This document shows positions 52,263 to 61,721 of a DNA stretch of 64,000 nt, piece by piece. The notes beneath the pieces are model-generated. The model saw only the letters and a program-made list of their open reading frames with translations, was not told the origin of the DNA and did not search any database. The stretch is from assembly GCA_977006965.1 (NCBI GenBank), contig OZ345383.1, forward strand, positions 1,674,001-1,738,000, read 5' to 3'. This DNA is from Phymatolithon calcareum. Its lineage: Eukaryota; Rhodophyta; Florideophyceae; Hapalidiales. How positions within the stretch are numbered: the stretch's first letter is position 1; every line of letters begins with the position of its first letter. The translations under genes and the position numbers were made by a program.

Positions 52263-54428
52263 ATGGCGTGCCTTCGCACATCGCTGCAAACTGGATCGCG
52301 GCTAGCCGGCCTCCGCGGGTTCTGCGGCAAAAGCCGCGCCGCCGAAACGGCTGTCGTGAGGGATCTACGGACTGGTAATTTGTCTCGTGGCGTCCTTGGC
52401 TTTTCGCGACTTCGGGGAAAGCCATCCCCCGCGCTACACGAAGCAATGGTGGCCGCAGTTGCACAAGTCCCGGATGCCGGCGTCGCTCAGGCCGTTCTTC
52501 GAGCAATGCAGCCGCCAACACCATCGGCCCTTGCGCATGCCGTGCATGCCCTGTGCCGTGAACGCCGTGTTGAAGCCTCTCTCTCGTTACTGCGCCATGC
52601 CCGTGCGCAGGGCGTTCCGCTGCACCCAGCAATGCTGGCAGCGGTGTCTCGCGCCTTGCATGTCACCGACTTTCCTGGTCGTGAAGCTGCCGCTCGAGAT
52701 TTGCAGCAGATGACCGTGGAGCTCAAGCCGCCCCATCGACGCATTGGATCGATTCATCGTTTCTTCCAACCGCAACCTTTATCTGATGTGAATGTGTGGA
52801 AGTTCGCAGGCTATGGCACTGACAACGACGAGAACCGATCTTTCTCGTCTATGAGACGGATTCATGCCGCTGAATCACAATTGCGCCGTGCGGCAGCAGA
52901 AAAAGATGCGGATCTTGTTGAGCTGCAATGGCATAATGTTTTGAATGATGGCCGGGACTCGTCGTCAAGCAAAGGATCGATTGAGTCGAGAGTTGGGATG
53001 GTAGAACCGAGACTTATGGCTGCCACGGTAAGGGCATATGTTGCTTGCGGAGAAAACGGCGTGGTGCCGGCATTGAATCTGCTCGTGCAGTATGTCGAGG
53101 GAAGCAAGGACAGCGCGCTTGAAACTTGCTCGAATAGAGCTGCTTTCGTTTGTACCAGTGCGTCAAAGGTTCTAGCGTCTGCAGCGAGTGTAGCGCCTTT
53201 GTCCACCCTGGACGCCTATGACCGTCTTATCCAAGCTAAAATTCCTGGGTTTGCCAGCGCAATGCCAATTACGGATGCATACTTCAAAGTTTTGCAACAT
53301 GCCTGTCTACCTCTGAAAGAAACATTGCAGCGAATTCAGGATGCACGCGAGTTTCATCTTCAATTTGATGAACGCACATTTGCAACTGCATTGATTGCCA
53401 TATTGCGGTGTACTTCAGGGCATCCCGAGAGATTAATGGCCGTCAAGGGCTGGCTTGACGAAATACGTCACGCGGGAATACCTCTGAGCGCTCGTTCTTA
53501 TAATCGATTTGCGGCTCAGTTGAGGCTTGAAAGCGATCCGGAACTCATCACATTGCTACTGAAGGACATGGCAGTAAGCGGGGTGCTACCAAGCGCTCTG
53601 ACATACTCTATTATTTTTGACTCATGCGTGCCTCAAGGACGATTTTGGTCGCGAGAGCGAGTGTCGTCGCTCTCAGATGGTGCTACTCTTGCCGTTATTG
53701 ACGCGATTGCCGGACATATGGCCTCCTCTCGCGTCGCTCATACCCAAACTTCGCGATTCTCCCTGGCGCGGGCACTTGCTGCGGCAGGTGCGACACGTAG
53801 AGCACTTGACGAATTCAACGAGTATCTGGCTCTTGTCGAGGCGAAAACTGTTCATCCGACCAGACTTGCTCGCGCTTTTGACAAGGTATTATTAGCGCTA
53901 TCAAGTGCTCGATGCTCTGGAATTGGTGCTCCAGCTTCTGTGTTTACAGTGTTTGGCACGATGAGCTCCCGGGGTCTTCCACCGTCGAATGCTACACTGA
54001 CGGCACTGGTACAGGCATGTTCTCGAACTGGAGATGAATATCGTTTGGTGGAAATGGCATCTGAACTTGCGGAACAGAACGAACAATTGACATTGTCCAG
54101 GAAGTCGTTGGAGCAATTATTGTTTGCGTTAGCAAAGGTGTCATCGGTTGAGTCATGGGATCGTTGCGCCGCGCTTGTTGCACGAAGTATCGGGGAAGAC
54201 GTATCTCCGCTCACTCAGGCTGCTGTGAGAAAGCTGGTTGCGTCGTTTGCGAAAAGCGGGTATATGAGCGTATGCGAGGAGATTGCAACCATGTTCGGGG
54301 TTGATGTTCCTCAGGTTGGAAAGGGGAGAGATTTCGCTGACATGCGAAGTAGAAGGGGCACGGATGGTTTCGAAGAGGAATCACTTGATGACTCGGCAAC
54401 ATCACACTGGTCAAAAGCCACGAACTAA
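52263..54428 (+). CDS. Helical-repeat (PPR-like) organellar protein
   Basis: Predicted 721-residue protein, ATG at 52263. The N-terminus (MACLRTSLQTGSRLAGLRGF) is Arg/Ser/Leu-rich with few acids and fits a mitochondrial or plastid targeting peptide. The body is a series of paired helices with PPR-like spacing: SALAHAVHALCRERRVEASL, then DERTFATALIAILRC, GIPLSARSYNRFAAQL, SGVLPSALTYSIIFDSCV and RGLPPSNATLTALVQACSRT. The last three carry the (G/R)-(L/I)-x-P-(S)-x-x-(T/S)-(Y/L) start of PPR motifs. The number and phase of repeats are not clean, so the RNA target cannot be read. Probably an organellar RNA-processing or translation factor. No editing or SMR domain at the C-terminus. Confidence 0.65.
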   Translation: MACLRTSLQTGSRLAGLRGFCGKSRAAETAVVRDLRTGNLSRGVLGFSRLRGKPSPALHEAMVAAVAQVPDAGVAQAVLRAMQPPTPSALAHAVHALCRERRVEASLSLLRHARAQGVPLHPAMLAAVSRALHVTDFPGREAAARDLQQMTVELKPPHRRIGSIHRFFQPQPLSDVNVWKFAGYGTDNDENRSFSSMRRIHAAESQLRRAAAEKDADLVELQWHNVLNDGRDSSSSKGSIESRVGMVEPRLMAATVRAYVACGENGVVPALNLLVQYVEGSKDSALETCSNRAAFVCTSASKVLASAASVAPLSTLDAYDRLIQAKIPGFASAMPITDAYFKVLQHACLPLKETLQRIQDAREFHLQFDERTFATALIAILRCTSGHPERLMAVKGWLDEIRHAGIPLSARSYNRFAAQLRLESDPELITLLLKDMAVSGVLPSALTYSIIFDSCVPQGRFWSRERVSSLSDGATLAVIDAIAGHMASSRVAHTQTSRFSLARALAAAGATRRALDEFNEYLALVEAKTVHPTRLARAFDKVLLALSSARCSGIGAPASVFTVFGTMSSRGLPPSNATLTALVQACSRTGDEYRLVEMASELAEQNEQLTLSRKSLEQLLFALAKVSSVESWDRCAALVARSIGEDVSPLTQAAVRKLVASFAKSGYMSVCEEIATMFGVDVPQVGKGRDFADMRSRRGTDGFEEESLDDSATSHWSKATN

Positions 54429-54831
54429 TTTCTTCCTATTTTGTATCATGCATGATGGGATCCCTCGCGTACCAAGCGCATCAGGCTGCAGCCAGGAAAT
54501 AGCTGGACTAACAGTTTTATTTGCCTTCCCTTAGCGTAGCGGAAGAATATTATAGATTGGTGACTAACTGGGGCATAACTATGTGTACAACGTGAGAATA
54601 AGAAGCGCGGTGTTCACAATTGACGCGATGAATTGCACTGGAATAAGTGGTTTGCGTTAAATGATAAGCAATGAGAACGCAATAAGTAGACAGGAATGTA
54701 AAGCAGGAATGGAGCTAACAATACTCGAGAGCAATTGCGGAGCACCGATGGCCTTGAAGTCGCGGTTTGTCAATGTGACAGATTGCATCTGTATGTGACA
54801 TAGTTGAAACAAGAATGACCGCAGGAGCGAG

Positions 54832-55215
54832 CTAAAGCGTCTCGGGTTCATTCGCCGAGCGCCATTCTACCTTAAAGCAGTTAAAGTAATACAGACCGAG
54901 CTCATAAGCGTGTCTGAGCACATAAATGATACACCAAATCACAGCGACAGTAGCGGCTGACATCTCCTTGTAGTCACGGGCAATGTTTTGCAAATGGGCA
55001 TAGAACGAGACCATAAGAAGGGCAGGGAGCGTCAAAATTACCCGACACCATTGCCCGCGACGCAGGCGCGGGGTGCTTTCACCGACTAGAGGACCAGTTG
55101 CGTACATCGTGAGAAACGGGTAAATTATGGACGCGTAGGCACCGAAGACGATGACCGGATGCTCAGCCAAAGCCGCGAGTCCAGTGGGACAGGAAGCCAT
55201 TGATTCCCCCGCCAT
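54832..55215 (-). CDS. Small predicted membrane protein, unknown
   Basis: Predicted 127-residue protein from ATG 55215 (MAGESMASCPTGL). Three hydrophobic segments: about 20-40 (HPVIVFGAYASIIYPFLTMY), 61-75 (VILTLPALLMVSFYAHL) and 85-110 (AATVAVIWCIIYVLRHAYEL), with a basic loop (TPRLRRGQWCR) between the first two. No motif recognised. It lies tail-to-tail with the helical-repeat gene, 403 bp apart. Continuous reading, composition and a sensible topology argue for a real gene. Confidence 0.55.
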   Translation of the reverse strand: MAGESMASCPTGLAALAEHPVIVFGAYASIIYPFLTMYATGPLVGESTPRLRRGQWCRVILTLPALLMVSFYAHLQNIARDYKEMSAATVAVIWCIIYVLRHAYELGLYYFNCFKVEWRSANEPETL

Positions 55216-55908
55216 GGTCAACTGAGCTCACAGAATTAGGCCTTCTGGAAGCGAGATGTAGGGGCCTTTGGAGCAAGGCGAGGTGCACGTGTTGGTCGTT
55301 TCGTTGTTTGTGCCTGGGTGCTGAGCCCAGAGCTTCGGTCAAGTCCCTCTACAAAGTGGTGGTGCGAAGTGGAACTCAGGATTTGTAACTCGCCTATAAA
55401 TTTTGAGGCGTAAACGTGTCCTGCTCAGAAGCTACTGTATCATACAGTACGAGGCTTTCTTCGTATTGATAAGGCTGTATTTCTGATTTTAATATTTTAT
55501 TTAATAAAACCCAGAGAAAAATATTCCGTGGCAGGCAATGACATGTTATGAATCATGTATTACCTGCCCCGGACGATTTTTCTCAGAACTCGAAGCACTG
55601 TACTGTGTTATGAATGGCCTTCAAGCGGGAGGCCATACAAAATACATCGTCGTTGTTGTTTTATGTTCGATGAGAATTTTATATTTCAAAAAATTTTTAG
55701 TTAGCGAATAATCATTCGCACAAGTATGATAGTGCGTCGACCTCCTGACACTTGTTTTAGGCATTGAATCCAGTTTTTCAATTTTTAACCCTGACAAGTT
55801 TCTCGCACACGGCAGCAAGAGAGCATTGCTCGCCTCATAGGCCATGGTCTTGACAAATCCTGCTGCAGTGCAAGGCATATGTTTGGGTAATTCGGCCCCA
55901 ATAGTGCC

Positions 55909-55958
55909 CTTTGTCGTTGGTAACACCCCAGAAGCTCAAGGTGTTACGAACGACAAAG
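55909..55958. repeat. Long hairpin with CCAGAAGCTCAA loop
   Basis: The arms CTTTGTCGTTGGTAACACC (55909-55927) and GGTGTTACGAACGACAAAG (55940-55958) pair over 18 of 19 bases around the 12-base loop CCAGAAGCTCAA. Confidence 0.85.
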
Positions 55959-56096
55959 AGCAGTATTGAGAGGAGATGGTGGTGTAATGGTAGAGGCGAG
56001 GTGCCGTATTCTTGCCCGGACGGGTTACAGCTCTAAGCGAAGCAGCTCTGGTGATGGCGAGCGCCTGCGTTGAGGGCTTCTAAGATAAGAATATAC

Positions 56097-56127
56097 AATT
56101 CCCTCCCCCCAGAAGCTCAAGGGAATT
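56097..56127. repeat. Second hairpin with the same loop
   Basis: The arms AATTCCCT (56097-56104) and AGGGAATT (56120-56127) flank CCCCCCAGAAGCTC. The 12-mer CCAGAAGCTCAA is identical to the loop at 55928-55939, while the arms are different. Confidence 0.75.
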
Positions 56128-57484
56128 CGCTCTCTCGAAATTTTCAACGCTCCGAGTTAATGACGCGAGACGGCGTCGTCGCCGTTCGGCCGCGAGAAGC
56201 CATACTATACATTGGTACGATTACGATCACGCGATTCGAACAGCTTTGCGAAACTACGAGACTCCACGCCCGCAAAAGGTCCCATCAAGAAGCTGACACA
56301 CAAGGCTTGCATGCCTGCGCCAGACACTTCCCTTTCGTCTCTGAAGCATCGAGAGCCACTTCCTAAAAGGGATTTTATAGCCCAGCTATTACCTGAGGTA
56401 AAGATGATCGACCGTGATCAGTAAAAGGAAAGTCGAAATCGATTCAACGCACCCTACTTCAACAACTCCGCGTGGGGATAGAAGCCCGGCGGATGACGCA
56501 TCCGTCTAAGCCAACATCACAGAGCATGTCGAATGCCGTCTGTTGGATCGCGACGTACTCGTCTGCCTGGATTAATCTGCACCAAGAATTACAGGGATCT
56601 CATTTGGTCGTCAGACTCGGACTGAAAGCCTCAACCTCAGAGCACCTGTCCTTAGAAGCCGACTGTAAGTGTTATTGATCGCTTATAGCCGCGCGAAGAA
56701 GGTAAAGATATTTACGGACAGTTGACACGTCATCAGTTCTGGGCAGAAAACACTAGCAAGAGCGACAGCACTTTTGGTTTCAACATGCGCACTCTTTGAA
56801 ATGTACAGCCTGGTCACTAATTCTGCAGTAAGCACGTCAGCACCTTACTACCGACAGCGCGTTTATCAATGCGTTGGGGATTGACAGTCGAATGGAAGTA
56901 CCGTTGGTAGTTGGCAATAACGACCGACTGTGAACAAAGAAGTATGCTGGCGTGTATTACGAACAGTGTGAAGAGCATTTTGTCACGCGCTGACACTTTG
57001 GATACCTTGAGAGAATGTAGACAGACAGTCAAATATTGATTGACTGAAGTAGTGATTACTTAAGCGGTGACTGAAGCCGTTCTCGAGGAAGTCACCACGA
57101 TCAACTTTACCAACGACAAACCAGATCCCAAGGATATCGAAAGATGAACTTTCTCGTCCGAAGAAAGGCAGGAACGTTTTCACACTGCTCAGCAACCATC
57201 CAGTGGGCATCATTGGACCACTCCTGCCGAAGTCAAAACCTTTCCCTCGGCGTTTTTGAACAAGCGAGATGTAAAACATCTTCCCGAAGGCACTATAGCC
57301 CTCCTTGAGTTTCTGCCCAAGCAAGCTGTATGGACGTCTGGCATCTGCCGTCGTCTCATTAAGGATCTGAACCCGTCGCCCTTGGATACTCACAACATCG
57401 GGATTATCCTTCTCCTCTTCCTGGTGACGAAGCGGGGTATAGGATGCGGCACATGAGAAATGCACAATGTGTTCGACTTTTTTC

Positions 57485-57949
57485 TCTTCCCCTGCCGGGA
57501 CCCGGGACGTCGGTAAACTCGCCCATCGCGCTCCGGCGCACGCAAGACTGGGGACGTCAGTAACCCCCCCGCGCGGATCGGCGGGCAGGCCGAGCGAGAG
57601 TAAGTCCTGAAGATCGGCACGGCACGCGGACCCGGGACGTCGGTAAACTTGCTTCGGCGCGGGAAACGACCTCGGACGTCATAAAATTTTCCTTTCCGCT
57701 CGTTCACACGATACGATGCTCTGCGTGGCCATTGAAGTGAAATGATTTTCCCCCTCGAGATCTCTCCGTTGAGATCAGAGGTAGGTTTTCTAATTTTGCT
57801 GACTATAGCCGTTTTTATGCGAAATGGAGCCTCTGGGCTCTGAGTTGAGTCCTCGTGGCTCATCAGAAGTGTTGCCCCAAGCGTCTGCAGATGCGTTGGT
57901 AACACTATAATAAAAATCTCCACTTCTTCTTCTTCTTCTTCCCCTGCCG
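57485..57949 (+). mobile_element. Non-autonomous retroposon, copy B, single monomer
   Basis: The body 57498-57936 starts GGACCCGGGACGTCGG and ends CACTTCTTCTTCTTCTTCTT. It is flanked by a 13-bp duplication TCTTCCCCTGCCG (57485-57497 and 57937-57949; the boundary with the (TTC)n tail is ambiguous by a few bases). It has one 130-bp monomer, where copy A at 10.3 kb has two plus a partial third; the rest is about 97% alike by eye. Both copies start at the same 5' base, so neither looks 5'-truncated. Confidence 0.85.
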
Positions 57950-58864
57950 TCTAATAACCTGCGTTGTACCTCTTTCCGCTGACTCTGTGCCCACGCGCGA
58001 TGCTAAAACATTGTTTACAAGATTTTTCTAGATCTGTTTGTCAGGAGTACAGTAAAAGACTCGAAAGCAATAGTAATTGGAAACCCAAGGCTTCTCTCCT
58101 CGACCACCTCACAAGTCCCATTGTAGAATCTTGGAGCTGATAACCTTGTTCCAGAAAAAATGCGAGCGGGAGGACATACGACATCTAACTGAGAAATTTA
58201 ATCGACTGCCGAGGTGGAAAATCAAAGATATTCTGAAGAAGAATGAAGGGAGTTTGCAGGAAAACGAAAAAGAAGCGCAGATGATAGGCGTCATTTTAAC
58301 GATTTCGGCTTCGTCAAAATAAGCCCGAACATAATTACAATTCCGATCGTCTTACAGTGGGCTGCTTGGGAGTTTATGTCTGAACACACACTAGCTTTAC
58401 GCGAACGTGTGAATATTGTATCGATGTATTTATTTGGTCGTCTTGTTGACGCCTCTCTCCAGAGAAGATGTATAGTCTTCAACCTCGATCAGTTCCTGTA
58501 CTCTTCGCATCTCACCAATTCATCAGTGCCACTGAATCTATATCTCGGCAAGGAACCAAGCATGAGTGCTTGATCTCAACAAGACAGAGAGCTGTATCTA
58601 CAAGTACATTACCCCTTTTGTCGGAAGTCGGTAAAACGCTTTTGGTGCACTTCCAGATGCCTCGGCAACTGCAGCAGAATAAAATGACATTCCCATTTCT
58701 TCTTCGATCGTACCTTCTGAGCCCAAACAATTGCAATGCCGTAACGGTCGAGCTGTAATTCGACACCCAATTAGCCCACGCCGCCCGGCGGCCGACGACC
58801 GGCGACGGTCAAGACCGAATCACACCTTCGAACACATATTAACTCCCCCCCCCACCTGTGTGAT
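57950..58864. other. Spacer upstream of yippee gene
   Basis: About 900 bp. An open frame ending at 58322 encodes a Lys/Glu-rich peptide without an ATG start; it may be a coding relic, but I cannot support it. The last 100 bp are C-rich (CCCCCCCCC at about 58846) and should hold the yippee promoter. Confidence 0.35.
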
Positions 58865-59693
58865 ATGTCCAGCCCTTCTCAAACCACCGAACATTACCCA
58901 GTGCCAACAAGACTAAAAAGAGCGATGGGTCGTCCCATGATCTTCTTCCTTGCGGGCCGCCAGAAGTGGTCTTGCGTCACGTGCGGCTTACATCTTGCGA
59001 AGCACGAGGATCTTGAGTCCAAAGTACGTACGACTCCGCACGTCGCATAGATCATTTTCTGCGGAAAGCGCACGCACATCTGACCGTTCTGACTCTTTCA
59101 TATTCTCTCGAAAAACATGTTTGTCGTGAAACAGAACTTCCATGGGCATCATGGAATTGCGTATTTGTTCGAAAAAGTGTGCGTTCGAAACGTATCGAGC
59201 TAAACAATGTGAAATTCACAGGTGCTAACAAACTTTCCTGCATATTGTGGTTTCTTTCTGCGATTATGTTCGCGTAGGATCAACATCAATGTTGGGGAAA
59301 GCGAAGCGCGCCGAATGATAACGGGGCGGCATGTCGTAGCGGATATCGAATGCGTCGGATGTGAGACGGTGGTGGGCTGGAAATACGTAAGTTGTGCTTC
59401 TTGGCGATTCACCTTGTCGATCTCATTTAAGCTGGGTAACGCTGACAGGATTGAGGTTGAATTGTTTACGAACGATACCAGATTGAAGTGGATGGGTTGC
59501 GCGCGGGATATAAGCGAGGTAAATACATTTTGGTAAGTTGTTTGTTTCTGGTGACCGCAAATACGGATTCGTCCTTGAGCTATTCCCTCCTTTCGCGCTG
59601 ATTAGTACTGATATTTGGCGTTCGATTTTACTTCGTGACCATTTTCTGTTTCCGATGCAGGAGAGGACCTTAATTGTCGCCGATAACAAATAG
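58865..59693 (+). CDS. Yippee-like zinc-binding protein, five exons
   Basis: Exons by splice signals and family alignment: 58865-59023, 59135-59178, 59278-59386, 59482-59532 and 59661-59693, joining to 131 residues. Introns of 111, 99, 95 and 128 bp have GT..AG ends (GTACGT, GTGCGT, GTAAGT, GTAAGT). The Yippee/Mis18-type zinc site is complete: CVTCGLHLAKHEDL (first C-x2-C), then NFHGHHGIAYLFEK, TGRHVVADIECVGCETVVGW (second C-x2-C), and AGYKRGKYILE, which aligns to the YKEGKFIIE end of yippee. The internal ATG at 58925 (MGRPMIFF) corresponds to the usual short yippee N-terminus, so the first 20 residues may be untranslated. Yippee proteins are small, conserved eukaryotic proteins of poorly defined nuclear and CRL4-linked function. 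Confidence 0.88.
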
Positions 59694-60011
59694 GCACCCA
59701 TTCAAAATGTAGCAAAGTCATCCGGATTGTTGTAGGAGCGCCAGTGAAGAGTCGCTTCGCGCGCGCCTATTCAAGTTCATGACGAGCATTAACATCTTAA
59801 TCGTGGTGACCTGTACTTCACGAGAGGGTTTCAGGGCGCGATAAATTCAGGGGTGCATTATACCGTGACATTAAACTTGAAAGGCCTCTAAGTTTCCCAG
59901 GAGATACATTGGAGAACTTGTTCCCACGTATACCCCCTCATTATAGGTTTGGAGTGCAGATGAACAACTGCCACCTGCAGGCAATTGGAGAGCCAACCCT
60001 GCAAATCGCAC
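59694..60011. other. Spacer between yippee gene and LINE
   Basis: About 320 bp; 3' flank of yippee and left flank of the LINE insertion. No gene seen. Confidence 0.4.
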
Positions 60012-61721
60012 CCCAAAACCCCACTGGTACCAGCTTAGCTTCCAGAAAGGAAAAAGTACAGAGTTGGCCATTCTAAGGGCCACGGAGCTACTGAAAGGAG
60101 GCCAGCGATGCGTAGCAGTCCTGGACCTGAAAGCGGCCTACGACACAGTTTCGAGGAAACACTTCGTGAACCGAATGAGACAAGTACTGCCTCCCGAGGT
60201 CTGTGCCATGGCCGAGGCATTTCTGGCACCGTCGTGGGTTTCAACAATTGGAGATACGGACAGTAAGTGGTTTATAGTCGACAGAGGTGTACCACAGAGG
60301 TCCCCCCTCAGTCCGAGTCTGTACAACATTTTTATGGATGAGTTCGCCGAGCGTATGAGCTAGGTTCCGAGCACATGGGCAGAAGTCCCCGCTGTCTTTT
60401 CGCAAACGACGTTCTTCTGTCAGCGAAATCACCCGCTGCCTTGCAAGGCATCCTGGACATAGCTACTCGTTGGGCCGAAGAGCGCGGTATGACATGTAAT
60501 ACGAAACAAGGAAAAAGCGAGATCCTAGAATTAGAGGAAACAGCAAGCGAGACATTCAGACTTGCGAACATGGTCCTGACGCACGTCCCGGAGGTCACGT
60601 ATCTCGGAGTCTCCCTTGGACCCGAAGGAATATCAGACAAGAAAATGATGCAACGGCTGAGGAAGGCAAGGTCCGCCGTGTACGAGTTGCGTACACTTGG
60701 AATATTTAAGAAAGGGCTGACCATCGAAAAGTGCATCAAGGTGTACAAGGCACTAATCCAGCCACGTAGGGAATACGCAATGCATCTAACTCCATGGACA
60801 GAAGACATTGCGAAGGCCGCCAAGGAAGTTGAACAAACGTTCTTCACCCAAGTGTTTGGCCCTCTCTATAGAGGTAGGACAGATAGAATCCGACTTCTGT
60901 GCCGAATCCAAGCACCCAACCAAAGACGGGATATCCTTGCCTTCAAGATGTTGAGGAGAACAAAGGAAAAAAAGAGGTACCTACAAAAGCCGCTTGAGAG
61001 CAGAAACAGCCAAGAGCTCCAGTCTACCAGGAACGACATTGTCGTTATGGAAAACAGGGAACCGTTTGTGGAAGTAACCAAGCACATTCAAGCAAAGCAG
61101 TCTGCCGAAATGCTTAGATCAAAATTCCTTACAATGGAAGGAGATCGTCTCGAATTGAAGAGGAAGAGGAGAATCCCGTATGACAAGACGAGAGAACTAC
61201 CAGCAATCCTCAAACTCCCGAAGGTGAAGCACAGGCAATTAGCACTTCAGTACATCTGCGGAAGATTTCCGCAGGTGTCGACAACAAGCATGGTGGAAAA
61301 ATTCGGAAACCGAGCTCGACAGCATATGGAAACGCTGGAAAACAATCTGTCAGGATATGAACTGAAAGGAGACAAAAGACTGGACACCGAGAAAGCACTT
61401 AACGAGCTCTTGCTATTCAGCAAGACAATCATCGAGTGCATGGAAAACGAAGAAGGACTGCTCTGAATCAAGAACGAGAAGTTACGTAGATGTCCCTTAG
61501 GACACGAAGCCTATTAGCGGGAACACCAATAGCGAACCCACAAGAACACCACATAGTAGGTAGGACGATCTAGGTTCCAAACTTTCCCCACCGCCTATGG
61601 CAGACGGAAGGTTTCAACGGTCTACACAATGGAAGGTCGCAACTGAGGAAGCCTTGTCCGTATATTCGTAAGATTGTGAGGCTTTTATATAAAGTACAAT
61701 TGAAAAAAACCTAAAACCCCA
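60012..61721 (+). mobile_element. 5'-truncated LINE, second full-tail copy
   Basis: The body 60024-61709 ends in seven A residues. Its flanks are CCCAAAACCCCA (60012-60023) and CCTAAAACCCCA (61710-61721), a 12-bp target duplication with one mismatch. Same family as 14241-15970; it begins slightly later in the RT domain. Confidence 0.85.
60025..61466 (+). pseudogene. LINE reverse transcriptase with stop, frameshift and FAND box
   Basis: Reads WYQLSFQKGKSTELAI, AVLDLKAAYDTV and RGVPQRSPLSPSLYN in one frame, then a TAG at 60361-60363 just after FAERMS. Coding resumes in another frame near 60375 with LFANDVLLSAKSP and runs to 61466 through the C-terminal domain with KHRQLALQYICGRFPQVS. The catalytic FADD of the sister copy is FAND here and PQGSP is PQRSP. 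Stop, frameshift and lost Asp all show it is dead. Confidence 0.9.

Larger units (their letters stand above)
55216..57484. other. 2.3-kb spacer with paired hairpins and one doubtful ORF
   Basis: Contains two hairpins with the same loop (55909-55958 and 56097-56127) and, between them, an A-box-like GGTGTAATGGTAGAGGC (about 55980-56000) that may be a decayed tRNA-derived SINE. A minus-strand open frame 57465-56983 (160 codons, no good ATG) ends beside the retroposon and matches no family. CACTGTACTGTG is near 55597. Confidence 0.4.

Noticed and set aside
56983-57465. 160-codon minus-strand ORF as a gene
   Set aside because: No ATG at its start, an in-frame stop just upstream when the retroposon is removed, and no recognisable motif. 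Kept only as a remark in the spacer entry.
57390-57923. 177-codon open frame on the minus strand
   Set aside because: Runs through retroposon copy B into its flank across the target duplication, so it is a by-product of the insertion.
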